Assembly (NCBI RefSeq): GCF_011745365.1
Contig: NW_024468912.1
Span: 2,046,001 to 2,110,000 of the forward strand
Reading direction: 5' to 3'
Origin: Cryphonectria parasitica EP155
Taxonomy: Eukaryota; Ascomycota; Sordariomycetes; Diaporthales; Cryphonectriaceae
DNA: 64,000 bases
Both the position numbers and the translations under genes were made by a program. Below the pieces are notes generated by a model, which had not been told where the DNA came from, searched no databases, and was given only the letters and a program-made list of their open reading frames with translations. Numbering within the stretch: the first letter of the stretch is position 1; each line of letters opens with the position of its first letter. Shown here in pieces: positions 24,657 to 36,352 of this stretch.

Positions 24657-26555
24657 ATGGCTCCAGAATTGAGACCTAGAAGGTCTAAGGGTATGCTCAC
24701 TATTTCTGAAATTCAAAGAACACATACTGACAATGTTCCAAGCTACAGCCACAGAAGCCCTGGCCACCACCACCGTTGAGGAGACGCCAAAGTCGAAACC
24801 TAAGACCCCCAAGGCTTCGAAGCGAAAGGGTGAGATATCCCACCCCTATTGATGATTTTGACCTCCGGTGATGATCTACCAGAACTGACATTAGTACTAG
24901 CCACTGAGGATGTCTCTCCGGCTGCCACGAAGAAGCAGAAGGCTGTAAAGACCCCATCCAAGCCCAAGGATGCCCAGGAACCAGCAAGCAATGAAGTCGA
25001 GCCTACACCCAAGACCAAAAAGGTCAAGACTCCATCCAAGGCAAAGGACCCCGAAGAGGCTGCATCTGAGCAGGTAGAGAAGACACCTGTCTCCAAGGCC
25101 AAGAAGGATAAGACGCCTTCAAAGGCAAAGGACACTGAGGACAGCACCTCAAAAGTTGCCGAGAAGACACCTGTATCCAAATCAAAGAAGGGTACCACGC
25201 CTGCCAAGGCCAAGGCCACTCAGGAGCAAGCCTCTGAGGCAGCCCAAGATACTACTGCCACTAAGTCGAAGAAGGAGAAGACACCTGCCAAAGGAAAGAT
25301 AGCCAAGGAGACACCAACCAAGGGAGCCGAGCAAGCTACCCCAAAGGCCACTGGCAGCACCGTTACAGAGCCCAAGGAGACTCCCAAGAGTGCTTCCAAG
25401 GCAACCCAATCTGCGCCTGTCTCGGCTGCTAAGACAGCAACAAAGACACCCAAGTCGGCCAAGAAGTCTGGGAAGAAGGCCGAGAAAGAGCCAGTCGAGA
25501 AGAAAGATACGGTCAAGAAGGCTGATGCTGAGGTCATTGCTCCTCATGAAGAGGAGCACTCGTCCTCTGAGGAGGAGGCTGATGAGCAGACCAAAGCCCT
25601 TGTCCAGACTATTGACAGTGGGGATGAAGATGGCCCTGGCTCTGGAGTTGTTCTCTTTGAGGAGGGCCAAGATGTTGGCAAGATTCCTGAGTTATCTAAC
25701 AAGGAAAAGAAGGCGGCAAAGAAGGCACTTGCTGCCTCGAAACAAAAGGAGGATCCAGGTGTGGTCTATGTCGGTCGTCTGCCTCATGGTTTCTACGAAC
25801 ACGAGATGAAGAGCTACTTCAGTCAGTTCGGCCCCATCCGCAACTTGAGAGTTTCCAGGAACAAGAAGACTGGTCGGGCGAAGCATTTTGCATTTGTCGA
25901 ATTCGAGGAGCTCAGCACTGCTGAAATTGTTGCCAAGACCATGGACGTGAGTGCCGCAGACTCCGAACCACTCGATTGTGGACGAAGACTGACCTGTATT
26001 AGAACTATCTCCTCTTTGGCCATATTCTCAAGTGCAGTGTCATTCCGAAGGCACAAGTTCACGACGAACTCTTCAAGGGCGCTAATAAGAGATTCAAGGT
26101 ATGCTTTCCCGTCCGCACTCGACACCAGCCAGGTACTGATTTATGATACGCAGCCCGTCCCATGGAACAAGATGGAAGGCAAGCAGATGGAACGCCCGCT
26201 TCTTGAAGACAAGTGGGCGCGAAAGATCAACAAGGAGAAAAAGAGGCGGGCTGAGAGGGCCAAGAAGCTGGAGGCCGTGGGCTACGAGTTCGATACACCC
26301 GAGGTCATGGATGTCAATGCTATTCCCGCCATTACTGCACCAGAGGCTACTGAGAGCAAGACTCTGGAGGCTGTTCAAGATGCTCCCACGAAGACCATCG
26401 AGGCGCCACCCGCCGTTGAAATTGCTGAGGGCGAGGTTGCCGAGAAGGAGCAGGAGGCAACACCCAAGCCTGCGAAGCGTACCAGAGGCAGACCAGCCAA
26501 GACGCCTCAGAAGGCCACCAAGGGGGCGGCGACTCCTAGAAAGACGAGAGGCTAA
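24657..26555 (+). CDS. NOP15: Nop15/NIFK-like nucleolar RRM protein, long basic extensions
   Basis: Nop15 is an RNA-binding 60S ribosome biogenesis factor needed for ITS2-region pre-rRNA maturation in the nucleolus. The exons are 24657..24690, 24743..24829, 24901..25946, 26003..26098 and 26154..26555, giving 554 residues. The RRM lies at about residues 325-405: RNP2 is VVYVGRLPHGF, RNP1 is GRAKHFAFVEF, and the domain finishes MDNYLLFGHILKCSVIP across an intron. The Nop15-specific NKRFKPVPWNKM follows. The first ~300 residues are a Lys/Ala/Pro/Thr histone-H1-like domain with repeated KTPSKAKD units, then a Ser/Glu acidic patch. The C-terminus has an AT-hook-like RTRGRPAK. Yeast Nop15 is about 220 residues, so both tails are additions. 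The first exon is only 34 bp. Confidence 0.9.
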
Positions 26556-27521
26556 GGTTTAATATCCTAAAACCACTTCCCATATATATTCTTCCAGGAC
26601 ACTTTTTCATTGGGGGTATCAACAGAGCAAAACCATACCATGCTACATGCGGTCAAAGTGCTCCTTGGGTCCAGGCTGTCTAGAAAGACATAGGGCTAAG
26701 GCATTTGGATGGTCTCTTAAGTTATTAATATTGTAAGAAGCCTCTCGTATCTTTTTCGTGTTTAATATGCAAGAAAGCTTCCCTCCAGTATAGTAAGCCA
26801 AAGCTACGAAAAATTACAATTATGCTCTTTTCGCGCCCCCGGACCAAGGCTTGTGTCGTGTCAAGTACTTTAGATTGCTCAAGATAGGTGCAATGGAATT
26901 TGCCTGATTGAGCCGAACATCTCTTGCCACAACCAGAGGCGGAGGGCGGCAGCAGGCGATGTCATCCCAACACGAACTTGAACACGAGGTTGTCTGCGCA
27001 TAGCGAACCCAACGAGTCCATTGAGGAAGTACCTCGGACGGTCATCAGGATTATAAAAGGCAGATTTTAGTCTACTTCGCTTCATTCATATTGAACGAGC
27101 CAGGGCGCATGCGTTTGAGCAGAAATATGAGCCCTGGTTTTGCGAAGATGAAATATGTATGAAGAGAGGAGAGGGAAGAAAAAACGGTCTTCCAAAAACG
27201 GAGCGAAAGAATCTTTTGCCAAGCATAGCAAACAGCTCTCCCCACTATTTGCTGCTAGGGACCCCTGAGTCCATGCGCAGCCAGTGAGGGAAGACAGCCA
27301 GGACAGCCTGGGCCACCGTAGCTTCCGCTGTGGGTGCCTGCTAAACCACCCGGTGCTGCCACCCTGCAGTGCCTAGAACCACACCAGTAACCAGTCCGAA
27401 GGGGCTTATTGGAGTTGACACCTGCAACCTTCGAAAAACTGCTGCCATCCACCACCACCCAATGCTATCTGTCCTTTCGAGACGCATCAAAGCCCGGAGT
27501 GGTGTCCAGTGCTAACTGACC
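26556..27521. other. Spacer between NOP15 and RUD3
   Basis: No gene is seen. The stretch holds the NOP15 3' UTR and the RUD3 promoter. The part before 27,250 is fairly AT-rich and contains only short frames. Confidence 0.55.
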
Positions 27522-29573
27522 ATGTCTTCGGCCGCCCCACCCGATGCAATCTCAAGCTCAATTGCAGGCACAGGTACAGGCAATAAGAAAAAAAACAAGA
27601 AGAAGGGCAAGCCAAAGAAGGCTGTCGACACCAGCACCAGAGATGGCGATGGCGGCACCACCCAACAGCCCAGCCCGAGTCCTCGAGAGGAGGACAGGAC
27701 GAACGACCTGTCTACTGCTGAAGAGGACCCCCCAGAACCCCCGGTGGTAAGTTCGAGCGCCCAGAGCCCTAGCAAAGCACAAGCAATTGAGCACCACGGA
27801 CGAAACCCCGGCAGACCCACCTTCGTGCTGTGGACACGAGCTTTCTCCCTGCATGTACTGTGTACCTCCCTCATGGGATGCTCCATATATCCTTTGCGAT
27901 GGAGTTGTCGTCAATGGCATTCTCAACCGCAGGATCGCTTACGTCCTCCCCGGATCAACTCGCTGAAAATATGACGATCTGTCTCTAACATGTCATCTTC
28001 CCAGGCCGAAAGCAGGGATACCGAGAAACTGCAGAATCCACCTGCAGCTACAAAGTCCGAGCCACCGCATGCCAACGGACATGCGCGAGCATCGTCAGTG
28101 AACGGCCTACCAGTCTCCGGCGACGCGCCCTCGACGACCACCACAGAGATCCCTTCGGATGACACTAGCGCAAAGTTAGAGGCAATGTCACAAGAAAGAG
28201 AGGCGCTTCTGGCGCAGGTGGAGGAATCGCGCAAGCAATTGGAGACGATACAAGAGTCGCACTCGTCAGAGATCGCCAAGTTGAAAACAGCTCTTGAGGA
28301 GACAGAGGGCGCAAAGAACGATGCAGAAGAACAATACCAGGCACTGCTGATGAGGGTTGAGAAAATCAAGGAGTCATTGGGCGACCGGCTCAAGAGGGAC
28401 AGGGCAGAACTCGAAGAAGCGAATCAGCGCATCGAAGAGCTCGAGGTTCAGAATGAGGAATTGCAAAAAGGGTCTTCCTCGTCCGAGGAGGAGGTCACCC
28501 AGCTGAGAGACGAGTTACAAGAAGCGAACAGGGAGCTAACGACGCTGAGGAGTCGGAACAACCTCTCGCAGCAGAATTGGCTGAAAGAAAAGGATGACAT
28601 GGCGAGACAAGTGCAACATCTCAGGAGCGAGCTGGAGTCGACGAGCAGTGCCATGAGCGAATGGGAGGTCATTGCCATGGAGGAGCGGCAGACGCGGGAA
28701 AGCCTGTCGGAAAAGGCCACTGATCTGGAGGAGCAATTGGTCTCCATCAGGGAAGCGTATGATAGGGCCGCGGAGGAGCGAGACAGCTCACTACAGACCA
28801 TCGACGGCTTACAAAGGGCGCTGCAAGAGATTCAGGATGCCAGGAGGAAAGAGTTGCGAGATTTGGTGGAGTCCTCGGAGGAGCAGCTTCAGGAGATGAA
28901 GAAGCGGGTCGAGGATGCCGACAAGAGGGTAGCAGAAGCCGAGGCAGCAAAGGCGAGCCTCTCAAAGGAGCTCGAAAGGACGGCGCCCTTTGAGAAGGAG
29001 GTCAGAGAGAAGAACTTGCTCATTGGGAAGTTGAGACACGAGGGAATCATACTCAACGACCATCTCACAAAAGCACTCCGGTACCTGAAGAAAACAAAGC
29101 CAGATGAGCAGGTTGATCGGTAAGTTTCATGCACACACCCTTTGCGAAAGAGGACTAACATTGTGTCCAGGCAAATCATCACGAACTATCTCCTCCAGTT
29201 CCTCTCGATAGACCGATCCGACCCTAAAAGGTTCCAAATATTACAAGTCATCGCCGGCTACCTAGCCTGGACGGACGAGCAGAAAGAGCAGGCAGGACTC
29301 GCCCGCCCCGGCGCCTCTCACAGCTCACTGCGACTGCCAGCCTCGCCGTTCCACAGGACGCCCAGCACACCATCTCTGAGTACCGATTTCTTCTCGGAAA
29401 CGTCTTCTACGTCCGGCAAGGAGTCTCTGGCCGACTTGTGGGCCGGTTTCTTGGAGAGAAGTGCGGAGGAGGGTCGCACTGCCGAGATCCATGGTTCCAG
29501 CTCAAGAAAAGGCAGTACCTCTTCCAGTGTAGGCACGGGCGTCACAATAACGAAGCCGGATGGGAAAGGCTAG
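27522..29573 (+). CDS. RUD3: Rud3/Grp1 golgin with GRAB domain
   Basis: Rud3 is a cis-Golgi coiled-coil tether recruited by Arf1 through a GRIP-related Arf-binding (GRAB) domain. The exons are 27522..27746, 28005..29119 and 29171..29573, giving 580 residues. The N-terminus has a Lys-rich patch (NKKKNKKKGKPKK) and a disordered Pro/Ser region. Residues about 130-435 are continuous coiled coil rich in Glu, Gln, Leu and Arg. The GRAB domain follows at about 447-497: NLLIGKLRHEGIILNDHL, then QIITNYLLQFLSIDRSDPKR and FQILQVIAGYLAWTDEQKEQ. A Ser-rich tail with SLADLWAGFLE ends the protein. The last junction splits the VDRQ arginine codon, keeping frame. A first-exon start further downstream is unlikely because the basic patch is conserved in golgins of this type. 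Confidence 0.9.
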
Positions 29574-29912
29574 TAGCTCTACTCGTCCCCGCTGGGTCCT
29601 ATACGGCCACATAAAGACTCTTCCTGGTTGAGAAGGCCTTTGAATATGGGGACGGGAAGGCAGGGTTTCGGCGTTCAGGAATATCCAAGATCAAGCAAGC
29701 AAAGACATAGTGTCTACACAGCGTATAGTAATTATTTACAGAAGGCGTCACTGACCTCTAGGCGCCTTGGAGGGGCCTATTCTCACGATTACAGGGCCAC
29801 GTGCATGATAAGTCAGAGTCTCTGGAATGGTAAAAGTTGCGACTTATTTCCCCCGTTCCAATTGCCAGTCTATGTATTGAAATTGGGGAGGTTATCTCTT
29901 TGTGAGCCCTAC
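29574..29912. other. Short convergent spacer
   Basis: 339 bp between the stop codons of RUD3 (+) and the conserved membrane protein (-). It must contain both 3' UTRs and polyadenylation sites. No gene is seen. Confidence 0.6.
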
Positions 29913-31054
29913 TTAGCTGGCCATTTCAGTACCTCCCATCATTCGTTGGGCGAATGATTCTGCTACTTGTTCCATGGTCTGGAGGTCGATCCGTCTGTTC
30001 TCCACCGCATCACGCATGCTGTCCACGACCTCCTGGCTCTCCATGGCCTCCTGCATCAATACGCCCTCGTGCGCCCAGTAGCCCGCATCCGCAGCCCTGA
30101 GCTCCGCATCCCGGGCCACGGTGTTCTTCAGCACGTTGGCGGACCGGATTCTCATGGTGGCCGCGCCCACCGCATCCCTCATGATGTCGATCCGCTCCGC
30201 GACGGTCATGTCGGGCACGAACAGCCTGTTGGTCGCGCTGAGATACAGCACAGCCGCGAGGGCCAGGTCCAGGCACGCGAGGGCGGCATACCGGACCACG
30301 CGCGCGCGCCAGTAAAAGAAGACCACCTCGCGCAGCATGCGGGCCCTCTCATTGCCGTCGACGTGGTCCCACTGCACGAGGAGGCCTGCGTCGACGGCGG
30401 CCAGCACCACGACGGCGTACGTTGCGAGGCGGCGCCACTGGCTGGCCGCCCTGCCCTTGAGCAGCAGCTCGCTCGTGGCAAGACCGACCAGGGCAGCGTT
30501 CAGCAGGTGTGGCGTGACGACGGACGGCGCGGCGTAGAGGAGATATGTCGTCGGGTCCTGGGAGTTGCAGAAGGGGCAGTCGGCCAGCACGTCTGGGCCG
30601 TACTTGTAGTAGAGCAGCTTGCCCGCCTTGCTCTCGAGGCGGGTGCGGAGGACCTCGTCCCTCGCGGTCAGGGGCCGCTTCATGGAGAGCTGGGACATGA
30701 GCAGGCCGCTGGAGACGGTGGGATTGGAGCGGGTGACGACGAAGATGTTCTCGGGCGACGTCAAGGGAGAGAGGCAGAGCAGGAAGAGGACGGCTGCGGC
30801 GGCGAGGACGAGGATGGCGACGAGGGCTCGGTTTGGCAGGGGGACGATGGGCTTGTTCCGTTCCCGTGGGCGGTTCTTTATGGAGCGGTACCAGGTGATG
30901 GCCTTGGGAACGAGCATGGGCCCGAAGAAAATGAGGAGGGACTTGATCCTGTGTTTTGTGACATTAGTTGGATCGCTCACGTCGATGGGAGGAAGAGTAG
31001 GGTTGTGTATGTATTCATAAACACTACTTACGTCCCCCATGATATGACCGCCAT
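29913..31054 (-). CDS. Conserved fungal membrane protein, function unknown
   Basis: The exons in transcript order are 31032..31054 and 29913..30948, giving 352 residues. The 23-bp first exon encodes MAVISWG and part of a Thr codon, continuing IKSLLIFFGPMLVPKAITWY, a hydrophobic first segment. A second strong helix is ALVAILVLAAAAVLFLLCL (residues about 60-78). Next is LLYYKYGPDVLADCPFCNSQ with a CPFC pair, then VVTPHLLNAALVGLATSELL and two or more further hydrophobic segments. The C-terminal ~110 residues are amphipathic helix without membrane segments. This architecture is common among uncharacterised Pezizomycotina membrane proteins; I cannot name a function. An alternative upstream start without the intron reads through untranslated sequence and is less likely. 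Confidence 0.8.
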
Positions 31055-31952
31055 GGTGACTGTGATTGTTATTAATGTTGGAGATGGTGATGGAGGGGAG
31101 GGAAGGTAGAAAAAGAAAGGAACCCCTCGCTCTCCCAAGAGCTTGTTCGTTGTTTCGAGGCAGCAAGCGTGGTGTTGCATGTGCAACTAACTATATAAAG
31201 TACTTAAGTAGCTACGTAGTGCTATAGCAATGCCAGCCCGTTCGCGCTGCGCAGGGATCCAGGCTCAACCGCTGTCCACTGCAAACCTCTTGGCGCCGCC
31301 TGGACAAGTAGTGGGTTCAGGTGGGCAAGGTGGGGGCATTGCAGCGAGCTACTGCTGGAAATATTTGTGAACTCGCGAATTCTTGAAAAATTTCCCAACC
31401 TTCCATTCAACAACCAAAAAAGCACCACCTTGACCATTTCACTTTTTGCAACGGTCAATCCGCAAGAAGCGCCACTGCTCTCAAAAAAGCATGCGCGATG
31501 CCAACACGAGATTCATGTCTGCATCCTGCTTCTAGTCATTCTATTTTCTAGACCAGAAGGAAGGTTTTGGTAAGTCTTGACGATGCGACACGATCTGAAA
31601 GAGCGCGTCCATGCTATGTGTGAGCAGAGGGAGCTGTGCCCTCGCCTCTTCCGACGAGATAAAATCCATCCCAACCAAAGACCGGGCACTTTCGAAGCTT
31701 TAGCAATCTTTTTATTTCCAGTGGTTGCTAGAGTCAAAGTGTTGCCCAGAGCGAGCCCAAGTACTCTGCCAAGAGTCATCTCACTTAGTGTTGCAGAGTT
31801 TCAGTCCTCACCGGCCATGAAGAACTTTGCGTCAAATTGTTGAGAGACATGCGAGCATTCTTTTTAGTCCCTGTTTGTTTGAGGGTTGTTTTGCCATGGG
31901 GGATCCGTAGCTGCAAGGCCATAATGTAATATATCTACACAGCACGCTCATA
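31055..31952. other. Spacer between membrane protein gene and GET1
   Basis: No gene is supported. Next to the membrane protein promoter there is a run of related palindromic motifs, AAGTACTTAAGTAGCTACGT, at about 31199..31218. An 88-codon frame at 31577..31843 shows no recognisable features. Confidence 0.5.
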
Positions 31953-32915
31953 TCATGTGTCCTTCTTGGAAGGCTCCTCCTTCTTTTTCTCCGTCGTGCC
32001 CTGTGCTGTGTCTGCCTTGTCCGTGTCCCTGGCCTTGAACGGCTGTTCTCTCTGTTTCGACGACGTGTAACCACCTTCACTTCTTATGTCCAGGACCAGC
32101 TTCACCAGCGCCCCTATGGTGTCCGCAATCAACGTGATCACACCCGTGCACGCCAGCTGCCAGGATACAACGCTGACGCTGCCCATCGGCGCCCGTGGGA
32201 ACGAGATGAGCCACTCCGCATAGTGTGGGAACCAGCCGTGGGGCAGCCAGAACATAGGCTGGCGCGAGTACCAGAACGGGAGGAACCAACGGGCTCCCGA
32301 GGTGCAGAACCACCGGACTGCGTTGACGGTCTTGTCGAAGGAGGCTTTGGTCGTGTCGATACCGGATTCTATGTGCACAAGGCCGAATGCACCAGGTCAG
32401 CAGCCCGTCCATGCTCCCGAAAGGAAGAATGTACGTAGAGTTACGGAGAGAGAGAGTGTGTGTGTGCGTGGCGGGGGAGGGGTGGAGGATGAGAGGTGCA
32501 AGTGAGGAATGAACGAGTGTGTAGGTTAGCCAGACGTACTCGACTTCTCCAGCTCCTCCAGCATCTTGTCATGCTGCCGCCGCAGCTTCGCCCATTTCGC
32601 GAACTCGTCCTGGCTGCTCGTCGCGTTCAGGTCATGTCGCACTTGGAGGTACGACTGCTGCAGCTCGCGCTGTCCGCGGATCTGCCTCGACGTCCCCGAC
32701 GGGGCGGAGATGTAGAGCTTCCATAACTGTGACGATGACACCGGTCTCTTGTCAGCATGCCGCCAGGTAAAAACTGCCTCAATACATAGGAAATAGGAAG
32801 TAAGGGGAGGTGTCGGAGAAAGCCTCACCAGGTTGTTGATGGTTGCGGCGCCGATGGTATTCACCACAGCCACAGCGACCTCGACCGCAAAGATGATGAC
32901 GAGGAGGGACGCCAT
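31953..32915 (-). CDS. GET1: Get1, receptor for tail-anchored protein insertion
   Basis: Get1 (WRB/CHD5 family) forms with Get2 the ER receptor and insertase for Get3-delivered tail-anchored proteins. The exons in transcript order are 32829..32915, 32540..32726 and 31953..32368, giving 229 residues. It begins [20 protein letters not shown], the first transmembrane helix. The cytosolic coiled coil that binds Get3 follows, with the signature [20 protein letters not shown] and [10 protein letters not shown]. After that come [40 protein letters not shown] and two C-terminal helices, then a Lys/Glu-rich tail. Phases at both introns (0 and 1) are consistent. The second intron contains a GT-rich microsatellite at about 32457..32470. 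Confidence 0.95.
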
Positions 32916-33575
32916 TATCCCCCTTGTTCTTTCTTTCTTGGGTTTATGACGAGAGGGGGACAGACAGCAGGCAGTTGGTGTCTGAGAACATAACCGCTAC
33001 TACAGGGCGAGGTAGTTGTAGCAGTAGCAGGGAGAATCGGTAAATTTGGTGGAGAGAGGTGTTCAGCTCTACAGGTACGAACAGCTCAGAGTGTCGGCGT
33101 TTTTGCAGGGTTGGCTGGTTGCATCATGGGTCGCCCTGGCAGAATCTGGGCACAGACCCAGGCTTCGTTCCAGAACAACCCATCTCTCTCTCACCCAAGA
33201 CTCCCTCTTTTAGCTTTCGAGTGCGACTAGGAAAAAGAAGAGATGAGGCTTTCATTTCATTCCAATCTCAATAATGAGAACGGTATGCAGTTGGACTGTG
33301 TGCCAGAGCTTCAAAATCCCAATGAACAGGAGAGAAAATACCCAAACTCCCATGCCCCAGTGCCATGGGGACATTCCTCGCGCCGCTGCCCCAGATTCTC
33401 TCAATAACCACATTCTTCGAATACGCTCCCAACCCCTCCCCCATTCCTGATACTCCTATGCCGGATGCTTGAATTGACCTCGAAATATCATTAGTCGTAG
33501 CAACGAAATCATTTCATATTGTGAGACCTCGCTTTGTGCAAACCAGAAATCCCGGACCTCGACTTGAACCTCTTC
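32916..33575. other. Spacer between GET1 and the large unknown gene
   Basis: 660 bp with the GET1 promoter and the 3' end of the minus-strand gene to its right. No coding region is recognised. Confidence 0.55.
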
Positions 33576-36352
33576 TCAATCATCATACGAGGCCTGATTG
33601 CTGCTGTTATCGACGAGGATGACAACGGTCAGAACTGCAGCGTAGGCTTCGCGGATGGCACAAGCCATGCTGTGTGGGAGAAGTGTTAGAAGATTTCGAC
33701 TGTGATGCTCTCGGTGTATGGAACAATCTTTTTCACACTCACCAAGTCTTCCCGATATCCGCCACCACCGCGCTCAGCCCCCAGTGTGCACACCAGGCCC
33801 TGGCCAGCACTTCATTATCTGGCACACCAAAGGCCTCGATCACCAGGACATCTTCCTCCTCGTCCTTGCTATGATCACCTGATTTTCCTTTCGTCGTCGC
33901 GTGGCCGTTCCCGTTTCCGTTCATCGACGGCCGGCGCCCCTTGGACGAGCCTTCACCTGCTGTTGAGTCGGACAGGTCGCGGTCTGCGTCGGCGTCGTTG
34001 ATTCCCTCAGCCACAGACTTATATCCTTTGAGGTCCACCCTACTCCTCGCGCCGTATAGCCCAGCCCAGTCGCGGATCGAGATGACCTCGTCTGCCGCGA
34101 CGGCTAGGTAAGTATAGTCGTAGAACAGCGGGTGCGGCCCCTGCGTGCACGGCCACGCTGAGATGAAGTGCACATCATAGGTCAGGCGCAGAGGCCACGA
34201 GACACCGTCGATGGCGAACTGTATCGCTGCATTGAACCACTTAGGTCCCGGGTCCGCCATCCTTTCCGCGCAGGGCTTCATCGAGAGGAGTTCGATGCGC
34301 ACCGTGTCGACAATATTGTCCGTGTCTGGGCGAATCATGTCATAATCCTCTACAGGGAACGCATCTGTGGGGGGTCCCAAGGGGTCGGAGCGTTCTGACA
34401 TCAAGCGCACGTCCTCGGGGGTCAGTCGCTGTCGAGGCGGGCGGGAACGGACGCGCGCAATCTGAGAGCGACTCAGGTCCGGTGTGGGTCGTGCTGGACC
34501 GACCCAGCCTGCGACCTCATGGCAGGTCGGGGCGAGAACCTTGCCGACGATCGAGGTCGACGTCCAGTAGGTGTAACTGTTCCGATACTGGAAACCGCAG
34601 TTCGGGTTCAGGTGGATGAGAAGTGCCAGGTCGTCGGTGGCCTCATCCGGGTCGATGTCGATCAGGGCGTTCATCATGACGAAGGGAAAAGAAGGCTAGT
34701 CTATGTGTCAGCACAGTTCAGGAACGACTTGCCTTCCTTTTATCTTCTTTTTGTTCTCCCCCCTCCCACCCCTGGGAAGATTAGGGACTCACGCCAGGTA
34801 GTACCAGGCCGCTGAAGAAGGCCATGGCATGGGAGCTGATGGCATCAAGATTTGAGGCATCATAGCCCTGTCTCAGAGAGGCCAGAGTCTCGGCAAGATT
34901 AGGCCACTTCATCATCTGTGCAAACCTCTTGATCATCTTGACCTGCCGTCGCTTCAGTTTATACCGTAGTTTTACTACAAACCTGTCTGTCAGCACAAAG
35001 AACTCTTGCTCGCGGTGGTTGTGTCTTGCGTTCTGGCGCACCTTGGTCAGCGGTGCTCCCATAGGCTTCTATCCTAACGTTATCCCGCCACCTTCTCGAG
35101 AGGGCCAAATTCCACTTGATAGCCGGTGGCAGCTGCTCTAAAAGCTTCTCCTTGGCCCACTCGCCATGCTGTCTCGAATGTATGCGCAGGTCCAGCTCCA
35201 TGCTCAGAAGTAGCTGGTGGAAGAACTTGACATACTGTTCGTGGTTGACATGTGCCGTGTCAAATATAAACCGCGTGACGATCTGGTTCTTGGCCTGCGA
35301 GAAATCTATCCAGTGGTCTGGGCGGGTGAGAACCAAGATGAGGTCGGTAATCTGCTTGTCTAGAGTCTTGTGGGGACTCAAGACACGGTCTGGGTCCTTG
35401 AGGAACTTCCGATAGAGGTTCTTGTACATGTAGTCGACATCATTGTCCTCCAGCCCCAACTCCAAGTCTTTAAGCCTGCCAAAGATGCGCACCAAATCCA
35501 CGTCACGAGCCACAACCCCCGAGTCACGCAGGGCGATCGTTGGTGGCCTGGCACTGGCGGTGGTAGCCCACTGATTCAGGGTCACAGTGCCGGGGAGCGT
35601 GCCGAAGTAGAAGGAGTAGCTGGGCTGCTCCATCGTCGCCCAGGGACGAGACGCGGTGCCGGGGCCCATGGTTCTCATGGTCATGAGCTGGGTCATCGAG
35701 TCGTGCTGGTTGACGCCGTCATCCTCTTCGCCTCGGTTCCCAGCCGCGGTGGCGTATGTCGAGCAAAACTCATCTCCGGCGTGAGGTATCCGTCGCATAT
35801 GGCCTTTGAAGGCGGGGACGCCTTTACATATATAATCCATAGCATGGCCTAGAGGAAGTTCAGCCCCAGGGCCGTATCCCGGTGGCGGCCATGTTCCCGG
35901 GCCCCCATGCGAAGCCCTAGGACTAGGTGAGAAGCGCGGCGCGTGGCCATTGGCGAAAGCGGGTTCCTTTCCTTTAAATGGGAGTGGTTCAGAATTCTGG
36001 CGCTTGTGCAGTTTCCGGGGCTGCAGGCTCTGGAGAGTGGCACTTCGTAAGGGGATGTTCTGCTTGCTGGGCTTTCGCTGTATGGTGGACTCCGGGTCAC
36101 TCAACCTCCGCGGCCGTGTGGTCGGTAGTGGGTCCTCAGTGTCCTCGATTTTCTAGGTACCAGTGTCAGTGACATGTGTCAAGAAGAAGCAGCCGCTTTA
36201 CAATTTGCAACAAAAGCCAAGAAACTGGCAGAGAGGGTTTATAGTACCGGTAAGATGCCATTTTTCTTGTCCCCGATGTGCTCGGCCGAACTCTTCTTGG
36301 GCTTGAAGAGGGTCTTCCAGAAGCCCTTCTTCTTTCCCTTATCCCGGCTCAT
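33576..36352 (-). CDS. Large conserved fungal protein of unknown function (821 aa)
   Basis: Five exons in transcript order: 36248..36352, 35079..36152, 34793..35032, 33743..34695 and 33576..33669. All are phase-consistent and give 821 residues. The N-terminus is strongly basic (MSRDKGKKKGFWKTLFKPKK), followed by ~100 residues of disordered Ser/Pro. Residues about 170-460 look globular: YSFYFGTLPGTVTLNQWATT, DLVRIFGRLKDLELGLEDND and HVNHEQYVKFFHQLLLSMEL. The next part has FFVLTDRFVVKLRYKLKRRQ, then DGVSWPLRLTYDVHFISAWP and HPLFYDYTYLAVAADEV. I recognise no named domain. It resembles long uncharacterised Sordariomycete proteins. The 46-bp intron at 35033..35078 is the least certain junction; a longer one with a weaker donor also keeps frame. 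The last exon (31 codons) ends in ...QASYDD. Confidence 0.75.

Noticed and set aside
29967..31109. 380-codon plus-strand open frame
   Set aside because: Antisense shadow of the conserved membrane protein gene; His/Gly/Asp-rich composition and no family resemblance.
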